Both the position numbers and the translations under genes were made by a program. A DNA stretch of 64,000 bases, from positions 310,001 through 374,000 of the forward strand of contig NZ_JBDJAC010000002.1 in NCBI RefSeq assembly GCF_039652615.1, read 5' to 3'. Origin of the DNA: Fulvimarina sp039652615. Its GTDB lineage: Bacteria; Pseudomonadota; Alphaproteobacteria; Rhizobiales; Rhizobiaceae. Below, one piece after another: positions 20,325 to 28,988 of the stretch. Under the pieces are notes generated by a model that ran no database searches, had not been told where the DNA came from, and saw nothing but the letters and a program-made list of their open reading frames with translations. The stretch's first letter is position 1; every line of letters begins with the position of its first letter.

Positions 20325-20505
20325 ATCCCTATCTTGGGCTGATCACCAGACCGATTGCAGGAGGCGCAACGACGCTGCGAGCCGGGAACAGCGCCTTGAA
20401 GAGATACGGAAAAAGGTGCGCAAGTCTCTCGCCGATCCTCGCCCTTCGGTCCCGATCAAGGAGACTTTCGAACGCATCGAGCAAAAGATCAAAGCGTCGC
20501 GGTAA
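20325..20505 (+). pseudogene. remnant of a ParD/CopG-like antitoxin gene
   Basis: The last ~50 codons encode RRRNDAASREQRLEEIRKKV followed by a segment containing SLADPRPSVPI and ending in a Lys-rich helix. This resembles the C-terminal toxin-binding tail of ribbon-helix-helix antitoxins paired with ParE. The DNA-binding N-terminal half is not recognisable in this frame; upstream the frame reads an unconvincing Cys-rich sequence with no ribosome site. I therefore call it an N-terminally decayed antitoxin. The left boundary is approximate. It ends 3 nt before the toxin-like ORF, the usual parDE spacing. Confidence 0.5.
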
Positions 20506-20508
20506 TCG

Positions 20509-20748
20509 ATGCAAACATCGCCGATACGTCTATCGGAACAAGCGATTATCGACTTGAGCGAGATCGGCGATGCGCCCTCTGGCGGCGTGGCTCGCCCCGA
20601 TCTTGGCGAAGATATTCGGATGGTGCCGTTCGAGAAATCGGCCGTCATTCTTTACACCGTTGGCGAGAAAGACGTTGTGATCCTCAACGTTTTCTATGGA
20701 GGCAAGAACTACTCCGCAATCTTCAGAGCCGACACGGACGCGACTTGA
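20509..20748 (+). pseudogene. ParE-like toxin with internal deletion
   Basis: The 79-residue reading frame starts like a ParE/RelE-fold toxin (RLSEQAIIDLSEI) and ends like one (VARPDLGEDIRMVPF, then a beta-strand pair and VFYGGKNY). The ~35 residues that normally form the second half of the helical hairpin are missing between DLSEIG and DAPSGG. The loss keeps the reading frame, so a short protein could still be made, but an intact fold is unlikely. It follows the antitoxin remnant by 3 nt. Both sit on the plus strand inside a run of minus-strand genes, consistent with later acquisition and decay. Confidence 0.55.
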
Positions 20749-20760
20749 TGATCTCTCGGT

Positions 20761-21867
20761 CTAAAGCCATTCCGGCTGCGGCAGGTCCAGCGCGAGAAGC
20801 CGTGTTGCAATCCGCTTTCGCACAATGCGCAGCCGCAAGGCCACCGGCAGGCCAAAGCGCAAGCCCGCTCCCATCCAGGCCGGCGGTGCACTGATCATGT
20901 CCGTCATCGTCCGCGTCTGTTCAAGCACCTTCCTGACGCTCGGCATGCGGCGCATTTCATATTCGCTGGCGCGGCCCTCGCTCAAGAGAAAGGCCAGCCA
21001 GGCGGCATCCCAGATGCCGAGATTCATGCCGCGTCCGCCCACCGGCGAATGCTCGTGCGCGGCATCGCCAGCGAGAAACACCATGCCCCGCGCCATCCGC
21101 TCCGCATGCTGGAATGCGACCTTGAAAGAGGACATCCATCCGACCGAGAGGATGTCGTCGCGCTCGTTCACGAGCGTTTGCGGATCATCGACCACACCGA
21201 TCAACCGGCCGAAGTCGGATGCGAAGGGTAGAAGCGCTCGTGTTCCATTGGCCCCGCCGATGGAAAGCTGAGCGCAATCGGGGTCAATCGGAGTCTTGAG
21301 ATGGATATCCGCCAGCGCGAACTCTGTCGCATAGCGCTCGCCCACCCGAGGGATGTCGAGGAGGCGCCGCACGGTCGAACGCACGCCGTCGCAGCCTGCG
21401 AGCGCATGGGCTTCGATCCTCTCGCCGGTCGAAAAAATCGCCGTCGGAGACCGCGTGTCTTCAAAGCCGATCAACGAAACACCCCATTCGACCGTGACGC
21501 CGCGCTCGGACAGCCAATCGATCAGCGCCCGCTCCGTACGGCCCTGAGGCAGAGAGAGGATGAACGGCCTCGGGGTATCGGCGGCATCGAGCGACACTTC
21601 GACCGTCGGCCGACCATTCCAATGGACGCGAAAACGGCGAATCGGCTGACCTTCTTGAAGAAGTCTTTGCGTCACACCGGATGCTTCGAGTACGGCCAGC
21701 GTCGTGGGCATGATTGCCAGCGCGCGCGACTCGTCCGGCGAAGTCGGGCCATCGTCCTTGTCGACGATCCGAACGCTCAGGCCCCGCCTGACAGCCTCTA
21801 CGGCAAGCGCCAGGCCGACAGGTCCGGCCCCGGCAACGACGATCGGCTTGCCGGGGATCGTGGACAT
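20761..21867 (-). CDS. FAD-dependent monooxygenase (UbiH/PHBH-like, group A)
   Basis: This is a 368-residue aromatic-hydroxylase-type flavoprotein. The dinucleotide-binding motif is VVAGAGPVGLALAVEAVRRG near the N-terminus, the DG motif is in LAGCDGVRSTVRRLL, and the FAD ribityl motif is VFLAGDAAHEHSPVGGRGMN. Substrate is unknown; ubiquinone-ring hydroxylation and small-aromatic hydroxylation are both possible. ATG 21867 is chosen over an upstream TTG because GGGAG lies 8 nt before it. The start is 1 nt after the recN stop, so the two are probably translationally coupled. Its downstream end abuts the TA remnant that separates it from ligA. Confidence 0.82.
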   Translation of the reverse strand: MSTIPGKPIVVAGAGPVGLALAVEAVRRGLSVRIVDKDDGPTSPDESRALAIMPTTLAVLEASGVTQRLLQEGQPIRRFRVHWNGRPTVEVSLDAADTPRPFILSLPQGRTERALIDWLSERGVTVEWGVSLIGFEDTRSPTAIFSTGERIEAHALAGCDGVRSTVRRLLDIPRVGERYATEFALADIHLKTPIDPDCAQLSIGGANGTRALLPFASDFGRLIGVVDDPQTLVNERDDILSVGWMSSFKVAFQHAERMARGMVFLAGDAAHEHSPVGGRGMNLGIWDAAWLAFLLSEGRASEYEMRRMPSVRKVLEQTRTMTDMISAPPAWMGAGLRFGLPVALRLRIVRKRIATRLLALDLPQPEWL

Positions 21868-21868
21868 G

Positions 21869-23539
21869 TCAGGCTCCCAGTCCAATCAACTGGGCGGCTG
21901 CAGCCCTCGCCTCGTCGGTCACCGTTTCGCCAGCCAGCATGCGCGCGATCTCTTCGCGCCGGGTATCGCTCTTGATCTCGACGACCCGCGTCGCGACCCG
22001 GTCGGCTTCCTCTGTATCGGCCTTGGAGATCAGAAGATGTGTCGCAGCCCGTGCCGCGACCTGCGGCGCATGGGTCACGGCGAGCACCTGAACGGTCTTG
22101 GAAAGCCTTGCGAGGCGTCGTCCGATCGCATCGGCCACGGCACCGCCTACGCCGGTATCGATCTCGTCGAAGACCAGCGTCGGAGCAGATCCCCGGTCGG
22201 CAAGCGCAACTTTCAGCGCGAGCAGGAAGCGTGAGAGCTCGCCGCCGGAGGCGACCTTCATCATGGGTCCGGCGCGCGTGCCAGGATTGGTGCGCACGTG
22301 GAATTCGATCTCGTCGATTCCGCTTGCGCTTCCCTTCTCGCCGGTCCGGGCGATGTTGACGATGAAGGCCGCGCGTTCGAGCTTCAGGTCCGGCAGTTCC
22401 GCCATCACCGCCTCGGTCAGCGTTTCGGCCGTTTCCCGGCGGCGCTCCGAAAGCCGCGCGGCAAGCTCGTCGAAGGTCTTGCGGCGCGAGGCCACTTCCG
22501 CTTCGAGCTTCTGGACCCGCTCTTCGCCGGCATCGAGCTCGGCGAGATCGCCCACCATTCTCGCGGTGAGATCCGGCAGTTCGTCCACGGGCACGGAGAA
22601 TTTCCGGCTCGCCGCACGCAGCGCGAAGAGGCGCTCCTCGGCCTGCTCTAGGGCGCGCGGATCGAATTCCAGCGAGCGCATCGCGGTTTCGAGCGCCATC
22701 TGCGCGTCTGACAGAGCGTCGACGCCCGCGCCCAGACGATCGATCACCTCGTCGAGGAGGCCCGGCACGTCGTCACGCTTGCGGTCGAGGCGCTTCAGAA
22801 GGTTGACGAGCGCGGGCATCGGCGAGGTCGGGCCCGACAATTCGTCATTGGCGTCGTTGACGTCTGTCGCGATCTTTTCGGACTTCATCATGATCGCGCG
22901 CCGTTCGGCGAGCTCTTCCTCTTCGCCCGCCAGCGGCGCAAGTTCGGAAAGTTCCTCGACGCTCGCCCGGAGATAGTCCGCCTCGCGGGCGGCTTCCTCA
23001 ACCTTCTTCAGATGCTGGTCGAGTTCCGTCCTCGCCCGTCGCCAGGCACTGAACGCAGCGCCCACCTCGGCAACCATTGGCTGAAGCCCGCCAAAGGCGT
23101 CGAGCAGATCGCGATGGGCATCCGCGTCGACGAGGGCACGGTCGGCGTGCTGTCCGTGAATCTCGACCAGTGCTTCGCCGATTTCCCGCATCAGGCCGAC
23201 GCTCGCCGGCCGATCGTTGACGAAGACCCGCGTCCGCCCGTCGGCGTTCTGAATGCGTCGCAGGATCACGTCGCCATCGTTTTCGTAGCCATTCTCGCTG
23301 AGAATCTCGCGCACCTTGTGGCCGCCAGGCAGGTCGAAGACCGCAGTCACCTCGCCTCGCTCGGTTCCGTGACGAACGAGCGAGCCGTCGCCTCGTCCTC
23401 CAAGGGCGAGCGACAGTGCATCCAGCATGATCGATTTGCCCGCACCGGTCTCGCCGGTCAGGACGGCAAGTCCTTCCGTAAGAGACAGATCCAACCGTTC
23501 GATGAGGACGATATCGCGGATTGCGAGGTGAACGAGCAT
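21869..23539 (-). CDS. recN: DNA repair protein RecN
   Basis: RecN is an SMC-like ATPase acting early in double-strand-break repair. The 556-residue protein has Walker A TGETGAGKSIMLDA near residues 28-41, two antiparallel coiled-coil segments (~155-370) rich in Glu, Arg and Ala, an ABC signature region (ASGGELSRFLLALKVAL) and Walker B TLVFDEIDTGVGG. The length is typical of the family. It belongs to the minus-strand string lpxC-bamD-recN, with a terminator between bamD and recN suggesting partly separate transcription. No LexA box was identified by eye upstream. Confidence 0.95.
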   Translation of the reverse strand: MLVHLAIRDIVLIERLDLSLTEGLAVLTGETGAGKSIMLDALSLALGGRGDGSLVRHGTERGEVTAVFDLPGGHKVREILSENGYENDGDVILRRIQNADGRTRVFVNDRPASVGLMREIGEALVEIHGQHADRALVDADAHRDLLDAFGGLQPMVAEVGAAFSAWRRARTELDQHLKKVEEAAREADYLRASVEELSELAPLAGEEEELAERRAIMMKSEKIATDVNDANDELSGPTSPMPALVNLLKRLDRKRDDVPGLLDEVIDRLGAGVDALSDAQMALETAMRSLEFDPRALEQAEERLFALRAASRKFSVPVDELPDLTARMVGDLAELDAGEERVQKLEAEVASRRKTFDELAARLSERRRETAETLTEAVMAELPDLKLERAAFIVNIARTGEKGSASGIDEIEFHVRTNPGTRAGPMMKVASGGELSRFLLALKVALADRGSAPTLVFDEIDTGVGGAVADAIGRRLARLSKTVQVLAVTHAPQVAARAATHLLISKADTEEADRVATRVVEIKSDTRREEIARMLAGETVTDEARAAAAQLIGLGA

Positions 23540-23650
23540 GTCCAGGCTTGGGTGGGCGCGAAGAAATGGCGAGCGATGGCGGCGCGGAGTTCGATCCGCT
23601 CCGGCTGGCCCTTAGATAGGTGAAAGCGGGTCGCTTGCATATCCTTCGAA

Positions 23651-23680
23651 CGAAAACGGCCCGCCAAGGGGCGGGCCGGT
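23651..23680 (-). terminator. intrinsic terminator after bamD
   Basis: Arms CGGCCCGCC (23657-23665) and GGCGGGCCG (23670-23678) close a 4-nt loop. On the minus strand the stem is followed by TTTT. It lies 42 nt beyond the bamD stop and upstream of recN. Confidence 0.75.
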
Positions 23681-23721
23681 TCGCGAATATAATGCCGGGT
23701 TGCGGGCCTGCGGGCTTCGCG

Positions 23722-24519
23722 TCAGCCGCGGCCCTGCAGGAGCGCGTATGAATCCTTATACCATTCGGAGTCCGGATAGTTCTGGCCGAGAACCGAAGCG
23801 GAGGCCTGCGCCTCGCGTACGAGACCCATGGCATAATAGGTCTCGGTCAGGCGCGCCAGCGCTTCCTCGACCTGACGGGACTCCGGATAGACTTCGACCA
23901 CGTTCTTGAAGCGGTTGATCGCCGCGACGTATTCGCTGCGTTCCTGATAATACCGCCCAACCTGCAACTCCTTGCCGGCGAGCTGATCGCGGGCAATGCG
24001 GAGTTTGGTCTGGGCATCCGCGACATATTCGGAATCGGGATAATCGTCGATCACCGCGCGCATGGCCTGGGCCGTGCGTCCGGCCGCCGTCTGGTCGCGG
24101 GTGATATCGGGGATCTGCCGCCAGTAGGACAGGCCCATGATATATTGCGCGTAAGCTGCGTCCTCGGTGCCGGGATAGAGCGACAGATAGCGCTTGGTGG
24201 CGTTGATCGCCTCCTCGTAGTCACCGGACCGATAGCTGGTGAAGGCCCCCATGACGAGCGCCTTGCGCGCCCAATCCGTATAGGGATGCTGCCGGTCGAT
24301 CGCCCGGAACTTCGCAGAGGCTTCTCCCAGATTGCCACCCTCGAGATTGGCGAGTCCCTGATTGTACAGAACCTCCGGCCGCTCGGTCTGTGCGGCAAGC
24401 GCCAGCACGTCGACGTCGGAGCCGCCATCGGACATGCAACCCGAAGAGAGAGCTGCCGTCGAAGCGACGATAACGGTAAGCGAAGCTTTGCGGATAAACG
24501 CGCCGAACGTCGTCATCAT
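23722..24519 (-). CDS. bamD: outer membrane protein assembly factor BamD (lipoprotein)
   Basis: BamD is the essential TPR lipoprotein of the BAM complex, which inserts beta-barrel proteins into the outer membrane. The 265-residue product has a lipoprotein signal with lipobox Ala-Leu-Ser-Ser-Gly-Cys near residue 28, then five TPR-like repeats such as LYNQGLANLEGGNLGEASAK and VYPESRQVEEALARLTETYY. Two ATG codons in tandem leave the start ambiguous by one residue. It lies between lpxC and recN, an order common in Hyphomicrobiales. Older names are ComL and YfiO. Confidence 0.93.
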   Translation of the reverse strand: MMTTFGAFIRKASLTVIVASTAALSSGCMSDGGSDVDVLALAAQTERPEVLYNQGLANLEGGNLGEASAKFRAIDRQHPYTDWARKALVMGAFTSYRSGDYEEAINATKRYLSLYPGTEDAAYAQYIMGLSYWRQIPDITRDQTAAGRTAQAMRAVIDDYPDSEYVADAQTKLRIARDQLAGKELQVGRYYQERSEYVAAINRFKNVVEVYPESRQVEEALARLTETYYAMGLVREAQASASVLGQNYPDSEWYKDSYALLQGRG

Positions 24520-24693
24520 CCCTTGATCATCCCCCTGTCGGTTTCCCCTGTCTCGAATGCGGTCACATCCTTGCGGGAAAAACTCAATACCCCGATCGCT
24601 TCTGATCGGTGTGAGACGGCGTTTTTATGACGAAGTGGCCCTGCGCGGACATGCAAATCGACTGTATCGGACCGCCAGAGGCGCATCCGACAG

Positions 24694-25632
24694 TCAAATC
24701 ATCTGCGGGCCGTAAGCAGGCGCGGCGACCGCAACCAGCGGCGCGTGACGGACCGGATCGGTCCGGCGCGCCGGAAGCTCGACGATCTCATAGGCCGACG
24801 GATCGGCCAGGAGCGCCTGAAGCGCCATCGCGTTCAGGCGGTGACCACCGCGATAGGACGCGTAGCAGCCGAGAATGCGCGCTCCGGCCAAAGCTTGATC
24901 GCCCACGGCGTCCAGGGCCTTGTGACGCACGAACTCGTCTTCGTAGCGAAGGCCATCGGGATTGACGATGCCGCCGTCGACATCGATCACCACCGAGTTT
25001 TCAAGCGACGAGCCGAGAGCGTAGCCAGCGGCCCAGAGGCGCTCCACATCCTTCATGAAGCCGAAGGTGCGGGCCCTGGCGAGATCACGCTTGAACCGCT
25101 CGGGCGTCAGGTCGGCCGCATAGGACTGTCTGCCGATCGCGTCGCACTCGAAGTCGATCTCCACCTCGAAACGCGTCGCGTTGTGCGGGCGATACTCGGC
25201 GCGGGCACCGTTGTGCTCGACCGTGACCGTCTTCAGGATCTTGATGTAGCGGCGCTTGACCGGCTGGCTCACGAGGCCGGTTTCGTCGATCGCGGAGATG
25301 AAGGCCGAAGAGCAACCGTCCATGATCGGGGTTTCGCCCGAATCGATCTCGACGATCGCGTTATCGACGCCAGCTGCGTAAAGCGCGGCCATCAGGTGCT
25401 CGATGGTTGCGATCATAACGCCGTCACCATCGCCGATCATCGTGGAGAGATCGCCAAGCGGCGCGTTCGTCGAAACTGCCTGGATGTCGCGAACCGCGCC
25501 ATCGTCGAGACGGCGGCGGAAGATGATTCCGGTATCGGCGTCCGCGGGAATGAGGTTCAACGAGACAGGCATGCCGCTGTGAACACCAACGCCGTTGAAG
25601 CTGATATGTGCGGCGATCGTCTGCTGGTACAT
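24694..25632 (-). CDS. lpxC: UDP-3-O-acyl-N-acetylglucosamine deacetylase
   Basis: LpxC is the zinc-dependent committed step of lipid A synthesis. The 312-residue protein begins MYQQTIAAHISFNGVGVHSG, the usual LpxC N-terminus. Zinc and catalytic residues appear in ATIEHLMAALYAAGVDN (His), SGETPIMDGCS (Glu and Asp) and FVRHKALDAVGD (His and Asp), and GGHRLN is near the C-terminus. The start is uncertain: ATG 25632 lacks a good ribosome site, whereas a GTG two codons upstream (25638) has AAAGG 9 nt before it. The longer upstream extension is not credible. It follows ftsZ after a terminator, the standard alphaproteobacterial order. Confidence 0.95.
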   Translation of the reverse strand: MYQQTIAAHISFNGVGVHSGMPVSLNLIPADADTGIIFRRRLDDGAVRDIQAVSTNAPLGDLSTMIGDGDGVMIATIEHLMAALYAAGVDNAIVEIDSGETPIMDGCSSAFISAIDETGLVSQPVKRRYIKILKTVTVEHNGARAEYRPHNATRFEVEIDFECDAIGRQSYAADLTPERFKRDLARARTFGFMKDVERLWAAGYALGSSLENSVVIDVDGGIVNPDGLRYEDEFVRHKALDAVGDQALAGARILGCYASYRGGHRLNAMALQALLADPSAYEIVELPARRTDPVRHAPLVAVAAPAYGPQMI

Positions 25633-25879
25633 CAACACTTGAAGCAACCTTTCCCACCACACTTCCGGCTCGCCTGAGGCGACCCATGAAACGGCCGGTG
25701 GATTTCCCCTCGGATCCGGGACCCTGTGGCTTGGCACCCCCATGCCGCGCCGACCCCGATGTCGTGAATGATTACCTAGATTGAGGTTGCCAGATAGCCA
25801 AATCACGCTTCTTTACTTCGTGTTACCGGTAAAGCTCCAAACCAGAATAGAAAACATTCATTTACAATAACTTACAACG

Positions 25880-25911
25880 GAAAAGGCCCGCCGGTACAAC
25901 CAGCGGGCCTG
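25880..25911 (-). terminator. intrinsic terminator after ftsZ
   Basis: Arms AGGCCCGC (25884-25891) and GCGGGCCT (25903-25910) close an 11-nt loop. On the minus strand the second arm runs into TTTT. It lies 27 nt after the ftsZ stop and separates ftsZ from lpxC. Confidence 0.8.
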
Positions 25912-25937
25912 TGTCCAATCTGCAATAGACAGAGCGT

Positions 25938-27518
25938 TTAGTTCGCCTGACGCCTCAGGAAGGCGGGGATCTCAAGATGATCCTCCTCCGCGAGGCCCCT
26001 CGGCTGAGGTGCGGGGCGAGCCGCGGACTCCGTCGCCTGGCGGCGGGGAGCCGGCTGCGGCGCAGCTGGCTTCGGCGCTTCGGCCTTGCGCTGTTCGGGC
26101 GCTGCGAACTCCTCGGCATCGTCTCGGCGGGACAGGCCCGTCGTCAGGCGGCGCAGGAGGCCCATCGGTCCCTTGTCGTCGTTCGAGTATTCGGCCTGGG
26201 CGGCGCGGTTCTCGATCTCGGTCTTCAGCACCGGCGGGAAGTCCTCGATCTTCGGCATGCGAGCCTGAGGCGCCGGAGCGGCCTGACGGTTCATCTCGGG
26301 AGCGACCTGCGCGATCTCGGCTGCGAGAGCGGCCGTGAAGTCGTCGTCCATGTCGATGTCGTCATTGCTCGTTGCGCGCGGCTGCGGAGCCGGAGCTGCA
26401 GGCTTCGGTGCCGGAGCTGCGGCAACCGGAGCCTCGACCGGCTTCCTCTCGGCGACCGGAGCTGAGGCCGGAGCCGGCTTGGCCGGAACCGAAGGCGTTG
26501 CTGCGGCCGGACGCTGGGCGGGCTCGGGCCGGCGCATCGGCTTGTCCTCAACGATCTTGTCGATGCCCGTCGCGACGACCGAGACCCGGATGACGCCTTC
26601 GAGATTCTCGTCGAAGGTTGCACCGAGAATGATGTTGGCGTCGGAATCCACCTCTTCGCGGATCCGCGTTGCCGCCTCGTCCACTTCGAACAGCGTCAGG
26701 TCGCGGCCGCCGGTGATCGAGATCAGGAGGCCTTTGGCGCCCTTCATCGAGGTTTCGTCGAGCAGCGGATTGGCGATCGCAGCCTCGGCGGCGGCGAGCG
26801 CGCGGCCCTCACCCGAAGCTTCGCCCGTGCCCATCATGGCCTTGCCCATCTCGCGCATCACGGAACGCACGTCCGCGAAATCGAGGTTGATGAGGCCTTC
26901 CTTGACCATCAGGTCGGTGATGCAGGCAACACCCGAATAGAGCACCTGATCGGCCATGCCGAAGGCATCGGCGAAGGTGGTCTTGTCGTTGGCGATCCGG
27001 AACAGGTTCTGGTTCGGAATGACGATGAGGGTATCGACGTTCTTCTGAAGATCCTCGATGCCCTGATCGGCGATCCGCAGGCGGCGCTGGCCTTCGAAGT
27101 GGAACGGCTTGGTGACGACGCCGACGGTGAGGATGCCCTTTTCGCGGGCAGCCTTTGCGACGACGGGAGCTGCACCCGTGCCCGTGCCGCCGCCCATGCC
27201 GGCGGTGACGAAGCACATGTGCGAACCGAGCAGGTGATCGCAGATCTCGTCGATCGACTCTTCGGCGGCCGCACGGCCGACCTCGGGCTGGGAACCAGCG
27301 CCCAGACCTTCGGTGACGGCGACGCCCATCTGAACCACGCGTTCGGCCTTGGACGAACGGAGCGCCTGCGCATCGGTGTTGGCGATGACGAATTCGACGC
27401 CCTCGAGCCCAGCGCTGATCATGTTGTTGACCGCGTTGCAGCCACCGCCACCGACGCCGAAGACGGTGATGCGGGGCTTCAGCTCGGTGATGTCGGGCTT
27501 GTTGAGGGTGATGCTCAT
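25938..27518 (-). CDS. ftsZ: cell division protein FtsZ
   Basis: FtsZ is the tubulin-like GTPase of the Z ring. The N-terminal GTPase domain (residues ~15-320) carries the signature GGGTGTGA at 109-116 and a normal T7-loop region. It is followed by a linker of ~190 residues rich in Ala, Pro and Glu and a conserved C-terminal peptide (HLEIPAFLRRQAN) that binds FtsA. At 526 residues it is longer than E. coli FtsZ (383), as usual in alphaproteobacteria. ATG 27518 is chosen because AGGA precedes it and the protein starts MSITLNKPD; the upstream in-frame extension is not supported. It lies 139 nt after ftsA. Confidence 0.97.
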   Translation of the reverse strand: MSITLNKPDITELKPRITVFGVGGGGCNAVNNMISAGLEGVEFVIANTDAQALRSSKAERVVQMGVAVTEGLGAGSQPEVGRAAAEESIDEICDHLLGSHMCFVTAGMGGGTGTGAAPVVAKAAREKGILTVGVVTKPFHFEGQRRLRIADQGIEDLQKNVDTLIVIPNQNLFRIANDKTTFADAFGMADQVLYSGVACITDLMVKEGLINLDFADVRSVMREMGKAMMGTGEASGEGRALAAAEAAIANPLLDETSMKGAKGLLISITGGRDLTLFEVDEAATRIREEVDSDANIILGATFDENLEGVIRVSVVATGIDKIVEDKPMRRPEPAQRPAAATPSVPAKPAPASAPVAERKPVEAPVAAAPAPKPAAPAPQPRATSNDDIDMDDDFTAALAAEIAQVAPEMNRQAAPAPQARMPKIEDFPPVLKTEIENRAAQAEYSNDDKGPMGLLRRLTTGLSRRDDAEEFAAPEQRKAEAPKPAAPQPAPRRQATESAARPAPQPRGLAEEDHLEIPAFLRRQAN

Positions 27519-27657
27519 TGCCTTGATCCTCTCTCCAGATTCCGAGGCCGTTCTTGCCGCGCGGCCGGATGATGCTTTTTGGTCTCGGGCGACGCGCGGC
27601 ACGCGCCGTTTCTTTTCTCAGGTGCCGGTCCGCCGCGAGGGGTCAGACCGGCGGTGT

Positions 27658-28983
27658 TCAGATGCTTCGTTTCAGCCAGGTTCCGAACCGGCCCGCTCTG
27701 GTCGACTGGTCGAACATGCGGGCGGCGATGGATGTCGTCGCGACGGTCTCGCGATGAACCACCTGCGGGTAGATCAGGAGGCCGACGGCCGCTGAAAACG
27801 CAGGCGATTTGTGCGCGGTCGTCAGCCCCGCGACGCCGACGGGACGGCCGAGGCGGACATTGCGCTGAAGGATGGCCCGGGCCGTATCGGGCAGGCCCGA
27901 AAGCTGGCTCGCCCCACCGGTCAGCACGACGCGCTTGCCGATGACGTGGCCGAGATTGGAGGCGTTCAGCCGGTCGCGGACGAGTTCGAGGATCTCTTCC
28001 ACGCGTGGCCGCACGATCTTCGAAAGGGTCCCACGCGAAACCGTGACGGTTTCGTCATTGCCGCCCTCGCCAAGCGAGGGAATGGTGAGAATCTCGTCCT
28101 CATCGGCCAGATGGGGCATCGTGGACGCGTTCACGACCTTCAGACGCTCGGCATCGGCCGGATGGATGGAGAGACCGCGCGCGATGTCCATGGTGATATG
28201 GCTGCCACCGATGGCCACCTGATCGGCATAGACGAAGTGGCCGTTGTGGAAGATCGCGATCGTCGTCGTGCCGGAGCCCATGTCGATCGCGGCCGATCCC
28301 ATGGCGGCCTCGTCCTCCACCAGCGTTGCGAGCGCGCTCGCATACGGCGTTGCGACGAAGGCCTCGACCTCGATATGCGCCTCGTTGAGCGCGGCCTCGA
28401 GATTGCGGAGCGGCACTTCCTCGGCCGTCAGAACATGCATGTCGGCGCTGAGCGTTCCCGCCGCCATGCCAACCGGGTTCTCGACACCGCCCTCGCCGTC
28501 GATCGCAAGATCGAAGGGCACGGAGTGAAGCGCGAGTCGCGTCGGCTCGAAGCGAATGCGGGCCGCCTGGGATTCGACGAAATCGACATCCGACTGGGTG
28601 ATTGCCGTCAACGGATTGAGCGTCGCGCTGCCGCGATAGCTCTTGAGACGACCGGCCGTCAGCGAGACGATGAGCGAGCCGACGGAAAGACCGGCCGCAG
28701 CCTCGGCGGCGTCCACGGTCGCGCGGATCGCTTTCGCTGCGGCCTCGATATCGATGACGTTGCCGGATTTGACACCGCGGGAGCGCTGATAGCCGACGCC
28801 GAGCACCTCGATCGTGTGGCTTCGATCACGCAGCACCTCGCCTTCCGGGCGCGGACGCAGCTTGCCGATCATGCAGGACATCTTCTCGGAGCCGATGTCG
28901 AGCACGGAGACGATCTGCGTGCGCCGCGAAGACAACGGCTTCATGCGTGGCACGTCGGATGTTTTGCGGAAGAGGAAACTCAT
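27658..28983 (-). CDS. ftsA: cell division protein FtsA
   Basis: FtsA is the actin-like ATPase that tethers FtsZ to the membrane and recruits the divisome. The 441-residue protein shows the phosphate-1 motif VSVLDIGSEKMSCMIGKL, the phosphate-2 motif AAIDMGSGTTTIAIF and the adenosine motif VVLTGGASQLSGLPD. The C-terminus ends TRAGRFGTWLKRSI, the amphipathic membrane-targeting helix. It lies 5 nt after ftsQ and directly upstream of ftsZ. Confidence 0.96.
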   Translation of the reverse strand: MSFLFRKTSDVPRMKPLSSRRTQIVSVLDIGSEKMSCMIGKLRPRPEGEVLRDRSHTIEVLGVGYQRSRGVKSGNVIDIEAAAKAIRATVDAAEAAAGLSVGSLIVSLTAGRLKSYRGSATLNPLTAITQSDVDFVESQAARIRFEPTRLALHSVPFDLAIDGEGGVENPVGMAAGTLSADMHVLTAEEVPLRNLEAALNEAHIEVEAFVATPYASALATLVEDEAAMGSAAIDMGSGTTTIAIFHNGHFVYADQVAIGGSHITMDIARGLSIHPADAERLKVVNASTMPHLADEDEILTIPSLGEGGNDETVTVSRGTLSKIVRPRVEEILELVRDRLNASNLGHVIGKRVVLTGGASQLSGLPDTARAILQRNVRLGRPVGVAGLTTAHKSPAFSAAVGLLIYPQVVHRETVATTSIAARMFDQSTRAGRFGTWLKRSI

Positions 28984-28988
28984 GACCT

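Noticed and set aside
24590..24610. Stem CCGATC/GATCGG between lpxC and bamD as a terminator
   Set aside because: The stem is only 6 bp and the T-run is about 9 nt away; too weak to claim.
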